A stretch of 19,169 nt of DNA from Lactobacillus helveticus DSM 20075 = CGMCC 1.1877 (GCF_000160855.1 NZ_GG700760.1:41598-60766), one strand, 5' to 3'; positions 7,669-16,468 are shown, counted from the first letter of the stretch. Numbers and translations are program-made. Notes: generated from the sequence alone by a model not told the origin.

Positions 7669-7698
7669 ATCTAGTATGCTAGGAAAAGGAGGGACGTT

Positions 7699-8271
7699 AT
7701 GGCACAGAAGAGAAATCTTGATCTAGATAAGATAATTGATCAAGCAACTAAGATGATTAGTGAGAAGGGGTTGAGTGCGACAACTTTGCCGGCTTTGGCC
7801 AAAGCATTGAATGTGCGCTCGCAGTCACTATATCATTATGTATCTGGTCGCAAGCAATTATTATCTTTGGTTGGTGCAAGGGAGATCAGAATTTTGCGGC
7901 ATCAATTAATGGATGATTTGATTGGCTTGTCTGGCAGGAATGCATTGCTTAAGTTTGCTGATACGGTGCGGGATTTTTTGTTAGGCGATCAGGCTTTATC
8001 AAGCATTTTGTATCACTTGAATGAATATCCTAAGGACGCGGCAATTAGTCAAGAGATTTTGAATCTGATCAAATTGGGCGAAAGGCTTAATTTTAGAAAA
8101 GATAGGGCCATTTCGTTCCATGCTTTAATTGGCGCTGTATTGGGTTACGTTTTTTTGGATAATTCTTCTTCATTTGTTGATGAAACAAAGGATGAATCTA
8201 ATCGTAATTATCATGAGATGATTCTGCGACTTGTAGAACCAGTACCTGATTTACAAATAGGGAGGAAATAG
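7699..8271 (+). CDS. TetR/AcrR-family transcriptional regulator
   Basis: A 190-residue regulator. The N-terminal helix-turn-helix (about 10-56) contains the family-typical run TTLPALAKALNVRSQSLYHYV at about 28-48 (written as two parts: TTLPALAKALNV and RSQSLYHYV), followed by a ligand-sensing helical domain. Such proteins bind as dimers to their own promoter and release on binding a small molecule. Its start is fixed by AAGGAGG six bases upstream. The gene ends four bases before the exporter start, and its last codons contain the exporter's ribosome site, so it almost certainly controls that exporter. The ligand is unknown; for MMPL exporters lipids, amphipathic drugs or cell-wall precursors are possible. 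Confidence 0.87.
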   Translation: MAQKRNLDLDKIIDQATKMISEKGLSATTLPALAKALNVRSQSLYHYVSGRKQLLSLVGAREIRILRHQLMDDLIGLSGRNALLKFADTVRDFLLGDQALSSILYHLNEYPKDAAISQEILNLIKLGERLNFRKDRAISFHALIGAVLGYVFLDNSSSFVDETKDESNRNYHEMILRLVEPVPDLQIGRK

Positions 8272-8275
8272 GAAA

Positions 8276-11200
8276 GTGCATAAATTTCTGAAAAACCATG
8301 TTTTTTCTTTAATTGCATGGATTTTGATATTGATAATTTCCATCTTTGCTTTGCCTAATATTAAGGAGCTGACTAATGCCCACTCGGACATTACGCTTCC
8401 AAGTAATGTGCAAAGCAATGTGGCACAATATATCAAAAACAATTGGGGTGCAAAAAAGAAAAACACCTATGAAGTAGCACTTGTTTTTAACAAGAAACAT
8501 GGCAAGCTGACGGAGGCTGATAAAGCAGCTATCAATAATACGCTTGACAAGTTTACTAATGATAAACACAAGTATGGAATTAAGGATTCACTTCTTCCAG
8601 ATTCTAATATTGCTACAAGAAAGAAGCTTCAATCAAAAGATGGTACGACTTGGGTAGCACAATTTAATATTGCTAAGAGTCATGGCACTATTGAAGAAGT
8701 TTATAACCAAATGAACAGGGATGCCAAGACGCAAGGTCTTCGCACTTATGTAACTGGTGCTGATATTTTGCAGCATGACTTCTCTACTTCAATTCAAGAA
8801 GGAATTAAGAAGACTGAAGCTATTACCGTTGTATTTATTTTCATTGTTTTGGTAATCGTCTTTAAGTCACCAATTGTTCCATTAATTTCATTATTGACAG
8901 TTGGGGTATCATTCCTTACTTCCTTCTCAATCGTTACAAACTTAGTTGAACATGCTAACTTTCCATTCTCTAACTTTACACAAGTGTTCATGGTTATCGT
9001 CCTCTTTGGTATTGGTACCGACTACAACATCTTGCTGTATGACAAGTTTAAAGAGAATCTGGGGAAAGGGATGGACAAGTACGAGGCCTTACATGATGCG
9101 CTTTTCAAAGCTGGTAAGACAATCTTGTACTCCGGTTTATCAATCTTAATCGGATTTACTGCATTAAGTTTAGCTAAGTTCTCAGTTTACCAATCAACCG
9201 TTGGTGTTGCGGTTGGTGTTGCGGTACTTTTGGTGGTGCTTTTAACACTCAACCCATTCTTCATGGCAGTTCTTGGTAAGAAAATGTTCTGGCCAGTTAA
9301 GAAATTTACTGGTGAAAGCGATGATAAACTTTGGCATGGAATTTCCGCTTCAACTTTAAAACACCCAATTATTTACTTGGTTGTTTTGGCTGTAGTTACT
9401 ATTCCATTTATGCTAATGTATTCAGGTCACCTGAATTACGATGATACTGATGAAATTGCTGATTCAGTTCCATCTAAGCAAGGTTTATTGGTAGTTCAAA
9501 AACACTTCTCAGAAGGCATGGCTGAACCATCATACTTGTACATTAAGAGTAAGCATCGTTTAGACAATGAAGAAAACTTGAAGTTAATTGATCAATTGAC
9601 CAAGCAACTTCAAAACTCAAAGGATGTTTCATTTGCAACATCTGTAACCGAGCCATATGGTGAGCCAATTGATATGCTTTATGTGAATAATCAATTGAAC
9701 ACTGTTAATGACGGTGTTGACCAAGCTCGTTCTGGTTTGGGTAAGTTAAGCAAAGGTTCTAACAAGGTGGCTAATGGTGCCAACAGCTTGAAGGATGGTG
9801 CAGATCAACTTCAAGATGGTACTAGTCGTCTTCAAAGTGGTGCGCAACAATTAGTTGGTGGTACTAGTCGTTTGCAAAATGGTGCACAACAATTACAAAG
9901 TGGTGCCGTTCGGTTACAAAACGGTTCAAATCAATTAGTTAGTGGTGCAGCTCGTCTTGAAACTGGTGCTGGTCGTTTGGCTAGTGGTACTCATGCACTT
10001 CAAAGTGGTGCAAGCAGTTTACAAAGCGGTGCTAACAAGTTGCAAAATGGTGCTAACAGCTTACAAGCTGGTACCAAGACTTTGCAAAATGGTACCCAAC
10101 AAATGGCTAACCAATTGCAACAATTGAGTTCACAACTTTCAAACCAATTAAGTGGTTCGAACAAGCAACAACTTGCTGCATTGCAAACTGCTTTGCCACA
10201 AATTAACAGTGGTATTCAACAATTGAATGCTGCTTTAGGCAATTCTGTTGATGTTTCATCTGCAACTAGTGGTTTAGCTGCTGTACAAAAACAAGCAGCT
10301 CAATTGGAAAGCAGCTTGAAGGAATTGCAAAGTGCTGCTGGTAGTGTCGGTTCATCTGTAAGTCAGGCAGATGTTCAATCAGCAATTAGTGCTGCAGTTC
10401 AATCAGCTGTGAAAGATGTTCCAAATGATCAAAAACAAGCAGCTCAACAAGCAGCAACTGCAGCTGCAACCCAAGCGGTACAATCAGTAGTTCAAAAAGC
10501 TCAAGCTGGTGCTAATACTGACAAGTTAAAGTTAGCTATGCAAAATGCAACTCAAGCTGCTCAAGGATTACAAGGCTCAATGGCTGCAATGCAACAAAGT
10601 GATTTGATGACACAACTTCAAAGTTTGAAGACTCAAGTGAATACTTTAGCTCAAGCCTCAAACCAAGCACTTCCAGGTGCTGCCACTGCTTTGAACCAAT
10701 TAAGCTCAGGCTTAAGTCAAGTTCAATCAGCTGCTAGCGCAGGTGTTGCCGGTGCAAACAAGCTTAACTCAGGTGCCGCAGCTCTTAACAGCGGTGCAGG
10801 TCGCTTGAGTACTGGTCTTGGCAGTCTTGCAAGTGGTGCTGGTCGTCTTAATGCTGGTGTTGGTCAACTCAACAGTGGTGCTGGCCAACTTCAATCTGGG
10901 TTAGGTACTCTTGCCAACGGTGCAGGTACTCTTAACACTGGTCTTGGCACACTTGCAAATGGTGCCGGTCAACTTAACTCAGGTGTTGGTCAATTAGCTG
11001 GTCAAGCTCCAGCCCTTATCTCAGGTATTGGTCAACTCAACAGTGGTGCTGGCCAACTCAGCATGGGTGCTGGCAAGTTAGCTGCTAAGGTTCCAGAACT
11101 TACTACTGGTATTGACACTGTAAACAGTGGTTTAGGCCAAGGTGAAACTTACTTGAAGGGCTTAGGTTCATCTGCAGCTGCAGATACCTTCTACATTCCA

Positions 11201-11980
11201 AAGGACTTCTTGAAGAATGAAATGTTCAAGAAGTCAATGGATGTATACCTTAGCCCTGACAAGAAGTCAGCTCAAATCATCATAGTCTTCGATTCAAACC
11301 CAAGTGCAACCGAAGCTACTAACGAATCACAAGAATTGAGCGCAATGGCTAAGAAGACCTTCCAAGGTACTGCTCTTAAGAATGCTACTGTTGCTATGGG
11401 TGGTCAAAGTTCAAAGATTAAGGATACTAAGACAGTTGCCAGCGGCGACTTCCTTAGAACTGCCGCAATCATGTTAATTGGTATCGGTATTGCCTTAATG
11501 TTTGTAACTCGTTCACTTCTTCAACCAGTTTACATTCTTGGTACTTTGCTTATCGCATACCTTTGCTCACTTTCAATCAACCAATGGATTGTTAAGGCTG
11601 TTCTTGGTAGAAGCATGCTTTCATGGAACACACCATTTTTCAGCTTTATCATGTTGATTGCCTTAGGTGTTGATTACAGTATCTTCCTCATGACTCGTTA
11701 TCGTGAACTTGAGACTGAAGGTTACACAACTCCAAGTTCAAGAATCTTGAAGGCATGTGCTATTATCGGTACTGTTGTTGTTTCAGCTGCAATTATCTTG
11801 GATGGTACTTTTGCAGCCTTGATCCCATCAGGCATCCCAACCTTGATTGAAGTTGCTTTGACTGTGGATGTTGGTTTGTTAATCTTGGTATTTATCTTGC
11901 CAATTACTTTATCAGCTGCAGTTAAATTAACTTATGAAGGTGTCAACTTCGGTAGGTTGTTTAAGAAAAACAATAAATAA
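8276..11980 (+). CDS. Giant MMPL/RND-family exporter with heptad-repeat extracellular domain
   Basis: A 1234-residue membrane protein of the MMPL/RND family (B. subtilis YdgH-like). Membrane segments fall at about 12-28, five more between 182 and 330, 362-381, and five between 1061 and 1215, giving twelve in two halves. Each half keeps the proton-relay signature: GIGTDYN around D249 and ALGVDYS around D1133. The first outer domain (30-175) is ordinary. The second (385-1055) is greatly enlarged by two blocks of seven-residue repeats, LxxGAxx, at 484-608 and 826-955, separated by a Gln/Ala-rich, probably coiled-coil stretch (609-820). The family exports lipids or toxic amphiphiles using the proton gradient. 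GTG at 8276 is chosen because GGGAGG at 8260-8265 precedes it by ten bases. Co-transcribed with the TetR-type gene. The substrate is unknown. Confidence 0.87.
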   Translation: MHKFLKNHVFSLIAWILILIISIFALPNIKELTNAHSDITLPSNVQSNVAQYIKNNWGAKKKNTYEVALVFNKKHGKLTEADKAAINNTLDKFTNDKHKYGIKDSLLPDSNIATRKKLQSKDGTTWVAQFNIAKSHGTIEEVYNQMNRDAKTQGLRTYVTGADILQHDFSTSIQEGIKKTEAITVVFIFIVLVIVFKSPIVPLISLLTVGVSFLTSFSIVTNLVEHANFPFSNFTQVFMVIVLFGIGTDYNILLYDKFKENLGKGMDKYEALHDALFKAGKTILYSGLSILIGFTALSLAKFSVYQSTVGVAVGVAVLLVVLLTLNPFFMAVLGKKMFWPVKKFTGESDDKLWHGISASTLKHPIIYLVVLAVVTIPFMLMYSGHLNYDDTDEIADSVPSKQGLLVVQKHFSEGMAEPSYLYIKSKHRLDNEENLKLIDQLTKQLQNSKDVSFATSVTEPYGEPIDMLYVNNQLNTVNDGVDQARSGLGKLSKGSNKVANGANSLKDGADQLQDGTSRLQSGAQQLVGGTSRLQNGAQQLQSGAVRLQNGSNQLVSGAARLETGAGRLASGTHALQSGASSLQSGANKLQNGANSLQAGTKTLQNGTQQMANQLQQLSSQLSNQLSGSNKQQLAALQTALPQINSGIQQLNAALGNSVDVSSATSGLAAVQKQAAQLESSLKELQSAAGSVGSSVSQADVQSAISAAVQSAVKDVPNDQKQAAQQAATAAATQAVQSVVQKAQAGANTDKLKLAMQNATQAAQGLQGSMAAMQQSDLMTQLQSLKTQVNTLAQASNQALPGAATALNQLSSGLSQVQSAASAGVAGANKLNSGAAALNSGAGRLSTGLGSLASGAGRLNAGVGQLNSGAGQLQSGLGTLANGAGTLNTGLGTLANGAGQLNSGVGQLAGQAPALISGIGQLNSGAGQLSMGAGKLAAKVPELTTGIDTVNSGLGQGETYLKGLGSSAAADTFYIPKDFLKNEMFKKSMDVYLSPDKKSAQIIIVFDSNPSATEATNESQELSAMAKKTFQGTALKNATVAMGGQSSKIKDTKTVASGDFLRTAAIMLIGIGIALMFVTRSLLQPVYILGTLLIAYLCSLSINQWIVKAVLGRSMLSWNTPFFSFIMLIALGVDYSIFLMTRYRELETEGYTTPSSRILKACAIIGTVVVSAAIILDGTFAALIPSGIPTLIEVALTVDVGLLILVFILPITLSAAVKLTYEGVNFGRLFKKNNK
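9725..10099 (+). repeat. Heptad-coding repeat block 1 within the exporter
   Basis: About eighteen units of a 21-base period code for LxxGAxx heptads, with Gln-rich variable positions (for example LQNGAQQ, LQSGAVR). The units are diverged at DNA level. Such repeats are seen in long wall-spanning proteins such as YhgE/Pip-type phage receptors. Confidence 0.8.
10751..11140 (+). repeat. Heptad-coding repeat block 2, with a 31-base exact repeat
   Basis: About eighteen units of a 21-base period code for glycine-rich heptads (LNSGAGQ, LASGAGR, LANGAGT). Bases 10860-10890 and 11028-11058 are identical over 31 positions and lie 168 bases apart, exactly eight units. Recombination between them would remove 56 codons in frame. 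Confidence 0.8.
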
Positions 11981-11990
11981 TAATTAACTC

Positions 11991-12023
11991 AAAAGACTCT
12001 ACAATTGCTGTAGAGTCTTTTTT
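11991..12023 (+). terminator. Rho-independent terminator of the tetR-mmpL operon
   Basis: AAAAGACTCTACA (11991-12003) pairs perfectly with TGTAGAGTCTTTT (12009-12021) around a five-base loop, with the T run reaching 12023. The A-rich left arm lets it work in both directions. Confidence 0.9.
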
Positions 12024-12096
12024 GTATTCATAAGTAAGAATTTAATTGGTTACTAACAAAATCCGCTCATGTCGTCACTATTTGCCTTCATCTGCA

Positions 12097-12105
12097 TGTT
12101 ATAAT
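12097..12105 (+). promoter_or_regulatory. Extended -10 promoter of the zinc-ribbon gene
   Basis: TGTTATAAT is a perfect extended -10 (TGnTATAAT). No good -35 stands at 17 bases, which extended -10 promoters can do without. The predicted start is near 12112, with GAGAGGG as ribosome site at 12126-12132. Confidence 0.6.
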
Positions 12106-12138
12106 TATTGATAAAGAAGCAATAAGAGAGGGCTTTAT

Positions 12139-13173
12139 ATGACTACGTGTCCAAATTGTGGTCAAGCGATTAATGAAAAGGACGATATTTGTTCAAATTG
12201 TGGTTTTAATCTAAAGAAATACCGTGACAACTTTTTCACAGATCAGCATATTAAGACTAAGTATGAATCTGATAATGAGGGGCAACAAATTATCAGCCGT
12301 GCTGCATATCGGGCAGAATTTTATCCCGAAAAGCAAAATTCTACTGTTCAACGTATGATTGCTTGGGTAAGAAAAAATGCCACTTTAGTTTTTCTATTAG
12401 GTGTTTTTCTGTTAATTCTGATGAGCTTTTCAAGAGCAGCAGGTTGGATTAGTTTTTTGGCTTTGATGATTTGGCTTTATATTGTTTGTGATCAACAAAA
12501 GAAGATTGAACAATATACAGTTGATAAACGATTAACTCAAAAAATTAACCAAATGGGATCTAAAATCTTCAATCGAGTTGATGAGCGCGAAGACGGAATA
12601 AAAAAGCGTAATGCAGATTTTGAACAAAGTCATCCGCGTGTTGAAAAACAGATGCGTGAAATAAAGAAGCAAAGACAAAGTCGCTTTAACTACGTTCAAT
12701 TATCAGTCATTTTAACAGCGCTAATTAGTTTAATCGTTCTCTTTACCGATTCAGGTGCGGCCGTTTCAGCTGTGAGCTACACGCAGAGAATGTCGATCTC
12801 CAATATGATTTTCAGTTTGGCAGGCAGATTACTATCATCTGGAGCCACTTCTGTTTATTCGATTGTGCTTTATCTTGTCTGGCTGTTTTTATTCCTTTTC
12901 CCAATATTTATCATTTACAATATATTGAAAAATACACGATCCAGTCAGGCTTTAGCTTTTGTTTTGTCACTAATTGAAACGATCTTTTTAATTTATTTAA
13001 TCTATAAATTATCTAGTTCTAGTCGTGCTGCAACTGGCGTTATGAGTCAATTAATCAGTCAGTTGATTATTTATGCTGTATCATTAGGTGCGTCTGCTTA
13101 TTTCTTGATTTTATCTAGTGCACTTACTACGGTTTTATCAGGTTATAATTTATTTAAGAAAAAAGAAAATTAG
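12139..13173 (+). CDS. Zinc-ribbon multi-pass membrane protein of unknown function
   Basis: A 344-residue protein that I do not recognise beyond its layout. The N-terminus is a zinc ribbon with two CxxC pairs, C4/C7 and C18/C21 (CPNCG and CSNCG), probably binding one zinc ion in the cytoplasm. Two membrane segments follow at about 76-115, then a highly charged helical stretch (about 120-180) and about four further membrane segments up to residue 338. Many lactobacilli have zinc-ribbon membrane proteins of this type with no proven role. It stands alone: its own extended -10 promoter, a ribosome site six bases before the ATG, and a terminator right after. Sensing or protein-assembly functions would be guesses. 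Confidence 0.8.
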   Translation: MTTCPNCGQAINEKDDICSNCGFNLKKYRDNFFTDQHIKTKYESDNEGQQIISRAAYRAEFYPEKQNSTVQRMIAWVRKNATLVFLLGVFLLILMSFSRAAGWISFLALMIWLYIVCDQQKKIEQYTVDKRLTQKINQMGSKIFNRVDEREDGIKKRNADFEQSHPRVEKQMREIKKQRQSRFNYVQLSVILTALISLIVLFTDSGAAVSAVSYTQRMSISNMIFSLAGRLLSSGATSVYSIVLYLVWLFLFLFPIFIIYNILKNTRSSQALAFVLSLIETIFLIYLIYKLSSSSRAATGVMSQLISQLIIYAVSLGASAYFLILSSALTTVLSGYNLFKKKEN

Positions 13174-13179
13174 AGCATA

Positions 13180-13207
13180 AAAAAAGGAGCAAATCTGCTC
13201 CTTTTTT
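13180..13207. terminator. Bidirectional terminator between convergent genes
   Basis: AAAAAAGGAGCA (13180-13191) pairs perfectly with TGCTCCTTTTTT (13196-13207) around a four-base loop. Each strand ends in a T run, so it serves both the zinc-ribbon gene (+) and the aldehyde dehydrogenase gene (-), which end on either side of it. Confidence 0.92.
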
Positions 13208-13218
13208 CGTATAGTCAA

Positions 13219-14601
13219 TTATTGATTATTTTTAGTAACATCAATAACTAGATGTTCGTTAACAAATGCCATCATGCCTAAGTCACTTAATTCACGGCCA
13301 TAGCCCGATTTCTTAACTCCGCCAAATGGAAGTTCACCTGAGGTGATCCAGCGACCGTTGATGACTGTCATTCCCGTTTCAATTTGTGCGGCAACCTTTT
13401 TAGCGCGATCAATATTACGGCTAATAACTGATGAACCAAGGCCATAGCTTGAATCGTTAGCTAATTGAATAGCTTCATCGTCATCTTGAACCACATAGAC
13501 TTCAGCAACTGGTCCAAAGAGTTCTTCATCGAAGATTGGGTTGTTTTTATCAATATTAGTTAAAACTGTAGGTCTAAAGAATGCACCTTTGGAATCAATT
13601 TCAGGATATTGATAGAAGACTTTAGCTCCTGCCTCAGTTGCTGCTTGAACTTGTTTTTCTAATTTCTCTTTAGCTCTTTCTGAGTTCATTGGTGGCAAAG
13701 TAGTATCTGCTTCAAGCGGATCACCAGCCTTTAACTCAGAGAAGACGTTTCTAAGTTCATGCAAAACTTCGTCATAACGTGATTTTTTGACAATAATTCG
13801 CTTAGATGAAGTACATACCTGTCCACCGTTATAGGTTCTGGCATCGTTTAAAACGTTGCGCAATAATTGCGGATCGGCATCGTCTAATACGATAAAGGCA
13901 TCATTGCCGCCAAGTTCCATGGTAGACTTCTTTAGATTTTTACCAGCAGCTTCAGCAACAGCACTACCGCCACGCTCTGATCCGGTTAATGCCACGCCTT
14001 GAATTCGTGGATCAGCAATAACGTCTGCTAATTGGTCATAGTTGAGGTAAAGATTGAGCAGACAGCCTTCAGGTGCTCCAGATCTCTTGATAATTTTAGC
14101 GATTAAGGCTGCTGAACCTGGTACGTTGTGAGCGTGCTTAAGCAAAACAGGATTACCTACGATGAAGTTAGGCGCAAATACGCGAACTACTTGATAGAGT
14201 GGGAAGTTCCATGGTTCGCAAGCCATGATTACACCTGTGGATTGCTTTAAGTAATAAGCATCGCCCAATTTGCTTTTAATAGGCGTAGGTTTTAACATTG
14301 CTGCACCATTTTCTGCGTAATAATCACAAATAGAAGCACATAATTCAACTTCTTCTTTTGATTCACGCAATAATTTTCCCATCTCTAGGGTCATCATTTT
14401 AGCTAATTCATCTTCATGCTCACGAAAGGCATCTGCAATTTTGTGCAAAAGTTCTGCACGACTGCTTGGATCTTCATGACGCCATTTTTTATATAGCATG
14501 TGCGCTAAATTGATTGCCTCATCGATTTGTTGGGATGTTGGATTATTATAGCTAGCGAATTCTTCGTTGGTGTATGGATTAATTGATTGATATTTGGACA
14601 A
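13219..14601 (-). CDS. NAD(P)-dependent aldehyde dehydrogenase (succinate-semialdehyde dehydrogenase-like)
   Basis: A 460-residue aldehyde dehydrogenase that oxidises an aldehyde to its acid using NAD or NADP in the cytoplasm. The fold landmarks are all present: PWNFP at 130-134, nucleotide-binding ALTGSERGG near 204-212, catalytic Glu229 in MELGGND, catalytic Cys263 in NGGQVCTSS, and EELFGP at 359-364. The overall sequence resembles the YneI/Sad branch of succinate-semialdehyde dehydrogenases (often annotated gabD in lactobacilli). Substrate choice within the family is not readable from motifs. The start is TTG (complement of 14599-14601), supported by GGGGGAAAG at 14605-14613 and no nearby ATG. 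It lies 83 bases downstream of the broken Rgg-like gene with no clear terminator between, so read-through is possible. Confidence 0.87.
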   Translation of the reverse strand: MSKYQSINPYTNEEFASYNNPTSQQIDEAINLAHMLYKKWRHEDPSSRAELLHKIADAFREHEDELAKMMTLEMGKLLRESKEEVELCASICDYYAENGAAMLKPTPIKSKLGDAYYLKQSTGVIMACEPWNFPLYQVVRVFAPNFIVGNPVLLKHAHNVPGSAALIAKIIKRSGAPEGCLLNLYLNYDQLADVIADPRIQGVALTGSERGGSAVAEAAGKNLKKSTMELGGNDAFIVLDDADPQLLRNVLNDARTYNGGQVCTSSKRIIVKKSRYDEVLHELRNVFSELKAGDPLEADTTLPPMNSERAKEKLEKQVQAATEAGAKVFYQYPEIDSKGAFFRPTVLTNIDKNNPIFDEELFGPVAEVYVVQDDDEAIQLANDSSYGLGSSVISRNIDRAKKVAAQIETGMTVINGRWITSGELPFGGVKKSGYGRELSDLGMMAFVNEHLVIDVTKNNQ

Positions 14602-14649
14602 TTTCTTTCCCCCATTCAGTAAGTTTTATCTCTATAAAGTTATGCTTAT

Positions 14650-14655
14650 ATTATA
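14650..14655 (-). promoter_or_regulatory. Candidate -10 of the aldehyde dehydrogenase gene
   Basis: On the minus strand this reads TATAAT. The hexamer 17 bases upstream (CTGTGT, 14673-14678) is a poor -35, so the promoter is tentative. Confidence 0.4.
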
Positions 14656-14684
14656 AAGAGCTTGCAAATAAAACACAGCTATTT

Positions 14685-15545
14685 TCATTCATTTAATTGT
14701 TTAAGCAGTTTTCGAGCCTTGTTCAAGGTGATGCGATTGCGGTTGATACGAGCAAACGCAATCGCATCATGCAAGTGCTGACTAATAATTGTTTTATCTT
14801 TATTTTGCGCTATGTCATTAATGCCTTGCTGCAGGAGAATGCGAGCCATGTAAAAGATGACATGCTTTTCAGTACTGATCTTGTAGGCGTAACGCAAAAG
14901 TGAATTGGATTCTTTGTACATTTCGCGTTGACCATAAAATTCACTAGCATCGCATAAAATAGCTAGAGCATGCAAGGTTGTAAGTGGGTTGTTGATTTCA
15001 ACGTCTTTAATATTTTTGAGAACTTGGCTGTAATAATGCTCTGCCTTTTTCGTCTCACCTTGCTTAGCATAAATCTGACTGCAGCCATTGAGTGCGAGCA
15101 AACGATAGATATCGTTTTTAGGCAGATCTTTAGTTGTCAAAATATTATTGAAATAAAACAAGGCACTCATTTCATTGCGGTCGCTTTTAAGTGCGTATTG
15201 TCCTCGTAAAAATTGATAGTGCACCTGATCTGTTTTACGTTTGAGAGTATCTTCGTTAACTTCAGACAGCAAGTTCAAGATTTTTGTGTAGGCATAATTA
15301 ATAAATGAAAAGTCTGCATCAAATAGCAGTTGAGCAATTCGTTGCTCATCACTGCGATTAATAATATCGCCAACTTCGATATGCAAGCGATTGCATAGCT
15401 GATTAAGAATTTTTAAGGAGGGCACTTGACCGTTATTTTAAAAATTACCTAAAGTTGATTGTGTACAGATACCATCACAAAGTTCCGTTTGCGATAGTTT
15501 CTGTTTTTTACGTATTTGAACGAATTTTTTGATATCGATAATCAT
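14685..15545 (-). pseudogene. Rgg-like (RRNPP) transcriptional regulator interrupted by one stop codon
   Basis: Read from the ATG at 15545 the frame encodes an XRE-type helix-turn-helix, MIIDIKKFVQIRKKQKLSQ and onward, reaching STLGNF at codons 30-35. Codon 36 (15440-15438) is TAA. The same frame then continues without shift as NNGQVPSLKILNQ and stays open for 246 further codons to the TGA at 14685. Family members have glutamate at this spot (FE.NG), so one change, GAA to TAA, explains it. The restored protein would be 286 residues, the normal size for Rgg/PlcR-type peptide-responsive regulators with a C-terminal TPR-like helical domain. The ATG overlaps the upstream hydrolase stop (ATGA), confirming the original start. 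A truncated product from GTG 15425 would lack DNA binding. Sequencing error is the main alternative. Confidence 0.85.
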
Positions 15546-16339
15546 TGTTTTTGTCTCTTAATTGTTTGATATAAAAAGTCCAGGGATTCATCAATATAAT
15601 CCTGACTATAATCCATAGCGTGGCCGTGTCCTGGAATTACTAATAATTGCACGCCGTGATTTTCTTTAGCTAAGAATTTAATAAAATCTAGTGTAGTGGA
15701 TAACGGTGTTAGTTCATCAGTAGAGTTAAGCATCATTAATTTGCCCAATTTAGAAAAATCATATGATTGAGCATCAAGCTTTTGTAAAACATCAGCTTTG
15801 TCTGAGCCGGCATAAGCTAGAGTGAAGTACTTGTAAAAGGATGCTCTGATTTGTGCAGGATCAGTGATGCCGAAGTCTTGCTTGGCTTGTGGGGATGCCT
15901 TAACATCTTGATGCTGCTTAATCCAGTTGGCATATTCAACAGGGCCAGACCAAGTCACAGTTGGAAAACCGTACTTACCGGCCACGTATAAAGCCATTGT
16001 GCCACCAACGCTGGCACCGATTTGAACGATATTCTTGATGTCATCATGATCGGTATAATCGGAATTTAACAGCCACTCGACAAAATGAAGTGCATCATCA
16101 TGAGCAGCTGGAAAATGGTTTGCTGGAGCTAAGCTGTAGTTAGGGATAAAAGTCATGAATCCGGCATTAGCAAAATCTACGCCTACTTTTTTAACATCTT
16201 TTTTGTCTCCGCGAAGCCAGCCGCCACCATGCCAAAAGATTAAAATTTTAGTATCAGAAGTTGTATCATTTGGATAGTAGATATCAGCTCCTAGTTCTTT
16301 ATTCTCGTCATAAATAATATTATTTTTAATGACTACCAT
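15542..16339 (-). CDS. Alpha/beta hydrolase (esterase/lipase-like, HGGG type)
   Basis: A 265-residue cytoplasmic serine hydrolase of the hormone-sensitive-lipase/carboxylesterase-like group. Visible are the oxyanion motif HGGGW at 37-41, nucleophile Ser110 in GASVGG, likely acid Asp208 in STDEL, and catalytic His240 in GHGHA. Members cleave small esters or lipid-like substrates; the actual substrate is unknown. An in-frame ATG at 16357 would add six residues. I choose ATG 16339 because AAAGGA at 16349-16354 lies nine bases before it, while nothing suitable precedes the other. The stop TGA overlaps the ATG of the Rgg-like gene by four bases, so the two were built to be translated together. It is divergent from the TVP38-like gene across a 129-base promoter region. 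Confidence 0.83.
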   Translation of the reverse strand: MVVIKNNIIYDENKELGADIYYPNDTTSDTKILIFWHGGGWLRGDKKDVKKVGVDFANAGFMTFIPNYSLAPANHFPAAHDDALHFVEWLLNSDYTDHDDIKNIVQIGASVGGTMALYVAGKYGFPTVTWSGPVEYANWIKQHQDVKASPQAKQDFGITDPAQIRASFYKYFTLAYAGSDKADVLQKLDAQSYDFSKLGKLMMLNSTDELTPLSTTLDFIKFLAKENHGVQLLVIPGHGHAMDYSQDYIDESLDFLYQTIKRQKQ

Positions 16340-16373
16340 AATCTGTGTTCCTTTCATTTCTACTGTTAAGAAT

Positions 16374-16379
16374 ATTATA
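16374..16379 (-). promoter_or_regulatory. Candidate -10 of the hydrolase-regulator operon
   Basis: TATAAT on the minus strand, placing a start near 16367. No convincing -35 is seen at 16-18 bases. The rest of 16358-16468 is AT-rich and must also hold the promoter of the divergent + strand genes, but I could not pick one out. Confidence 0.4.
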
Positions 16380-16468
16380 TATTAACTAAAAAGCAGATAA
16401 GTTAATAAACACTTGCTAAGTTTTTTGATAGAATTAGTGTATTAAATTTCTGAAAGAAGGCGAAAAAG

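Noticed and set aside
9725..11140. CRISPR-like or satellite repeat array.
   Set aside because: The 21-base period is a coding heptad in one long open frame, without spacers.
14602..14684. A terminator or a catabolite (cre) site between the Rgg-like gene and the aldehyde dehydrogenase.
   Set aside because: No stable hairpin with a T run and no match to the cre pattern was found.
14697..15209. Plus-strand open frames opposite the Rgg-like pseudogene.
   Set aside because: No family likeness, no ribosome sites, and they mirror a clearly coding minus-strand frame.
14685..15425. The 246-codon frame from GTG 15425 as a complete native gene.
   Set aside because: The upstream 40 codons in the same frame encode the missing helix-turn-helix and begin at an ATG coupled to the hydrolase stop; GTG 15425 has no clear ribosome site.
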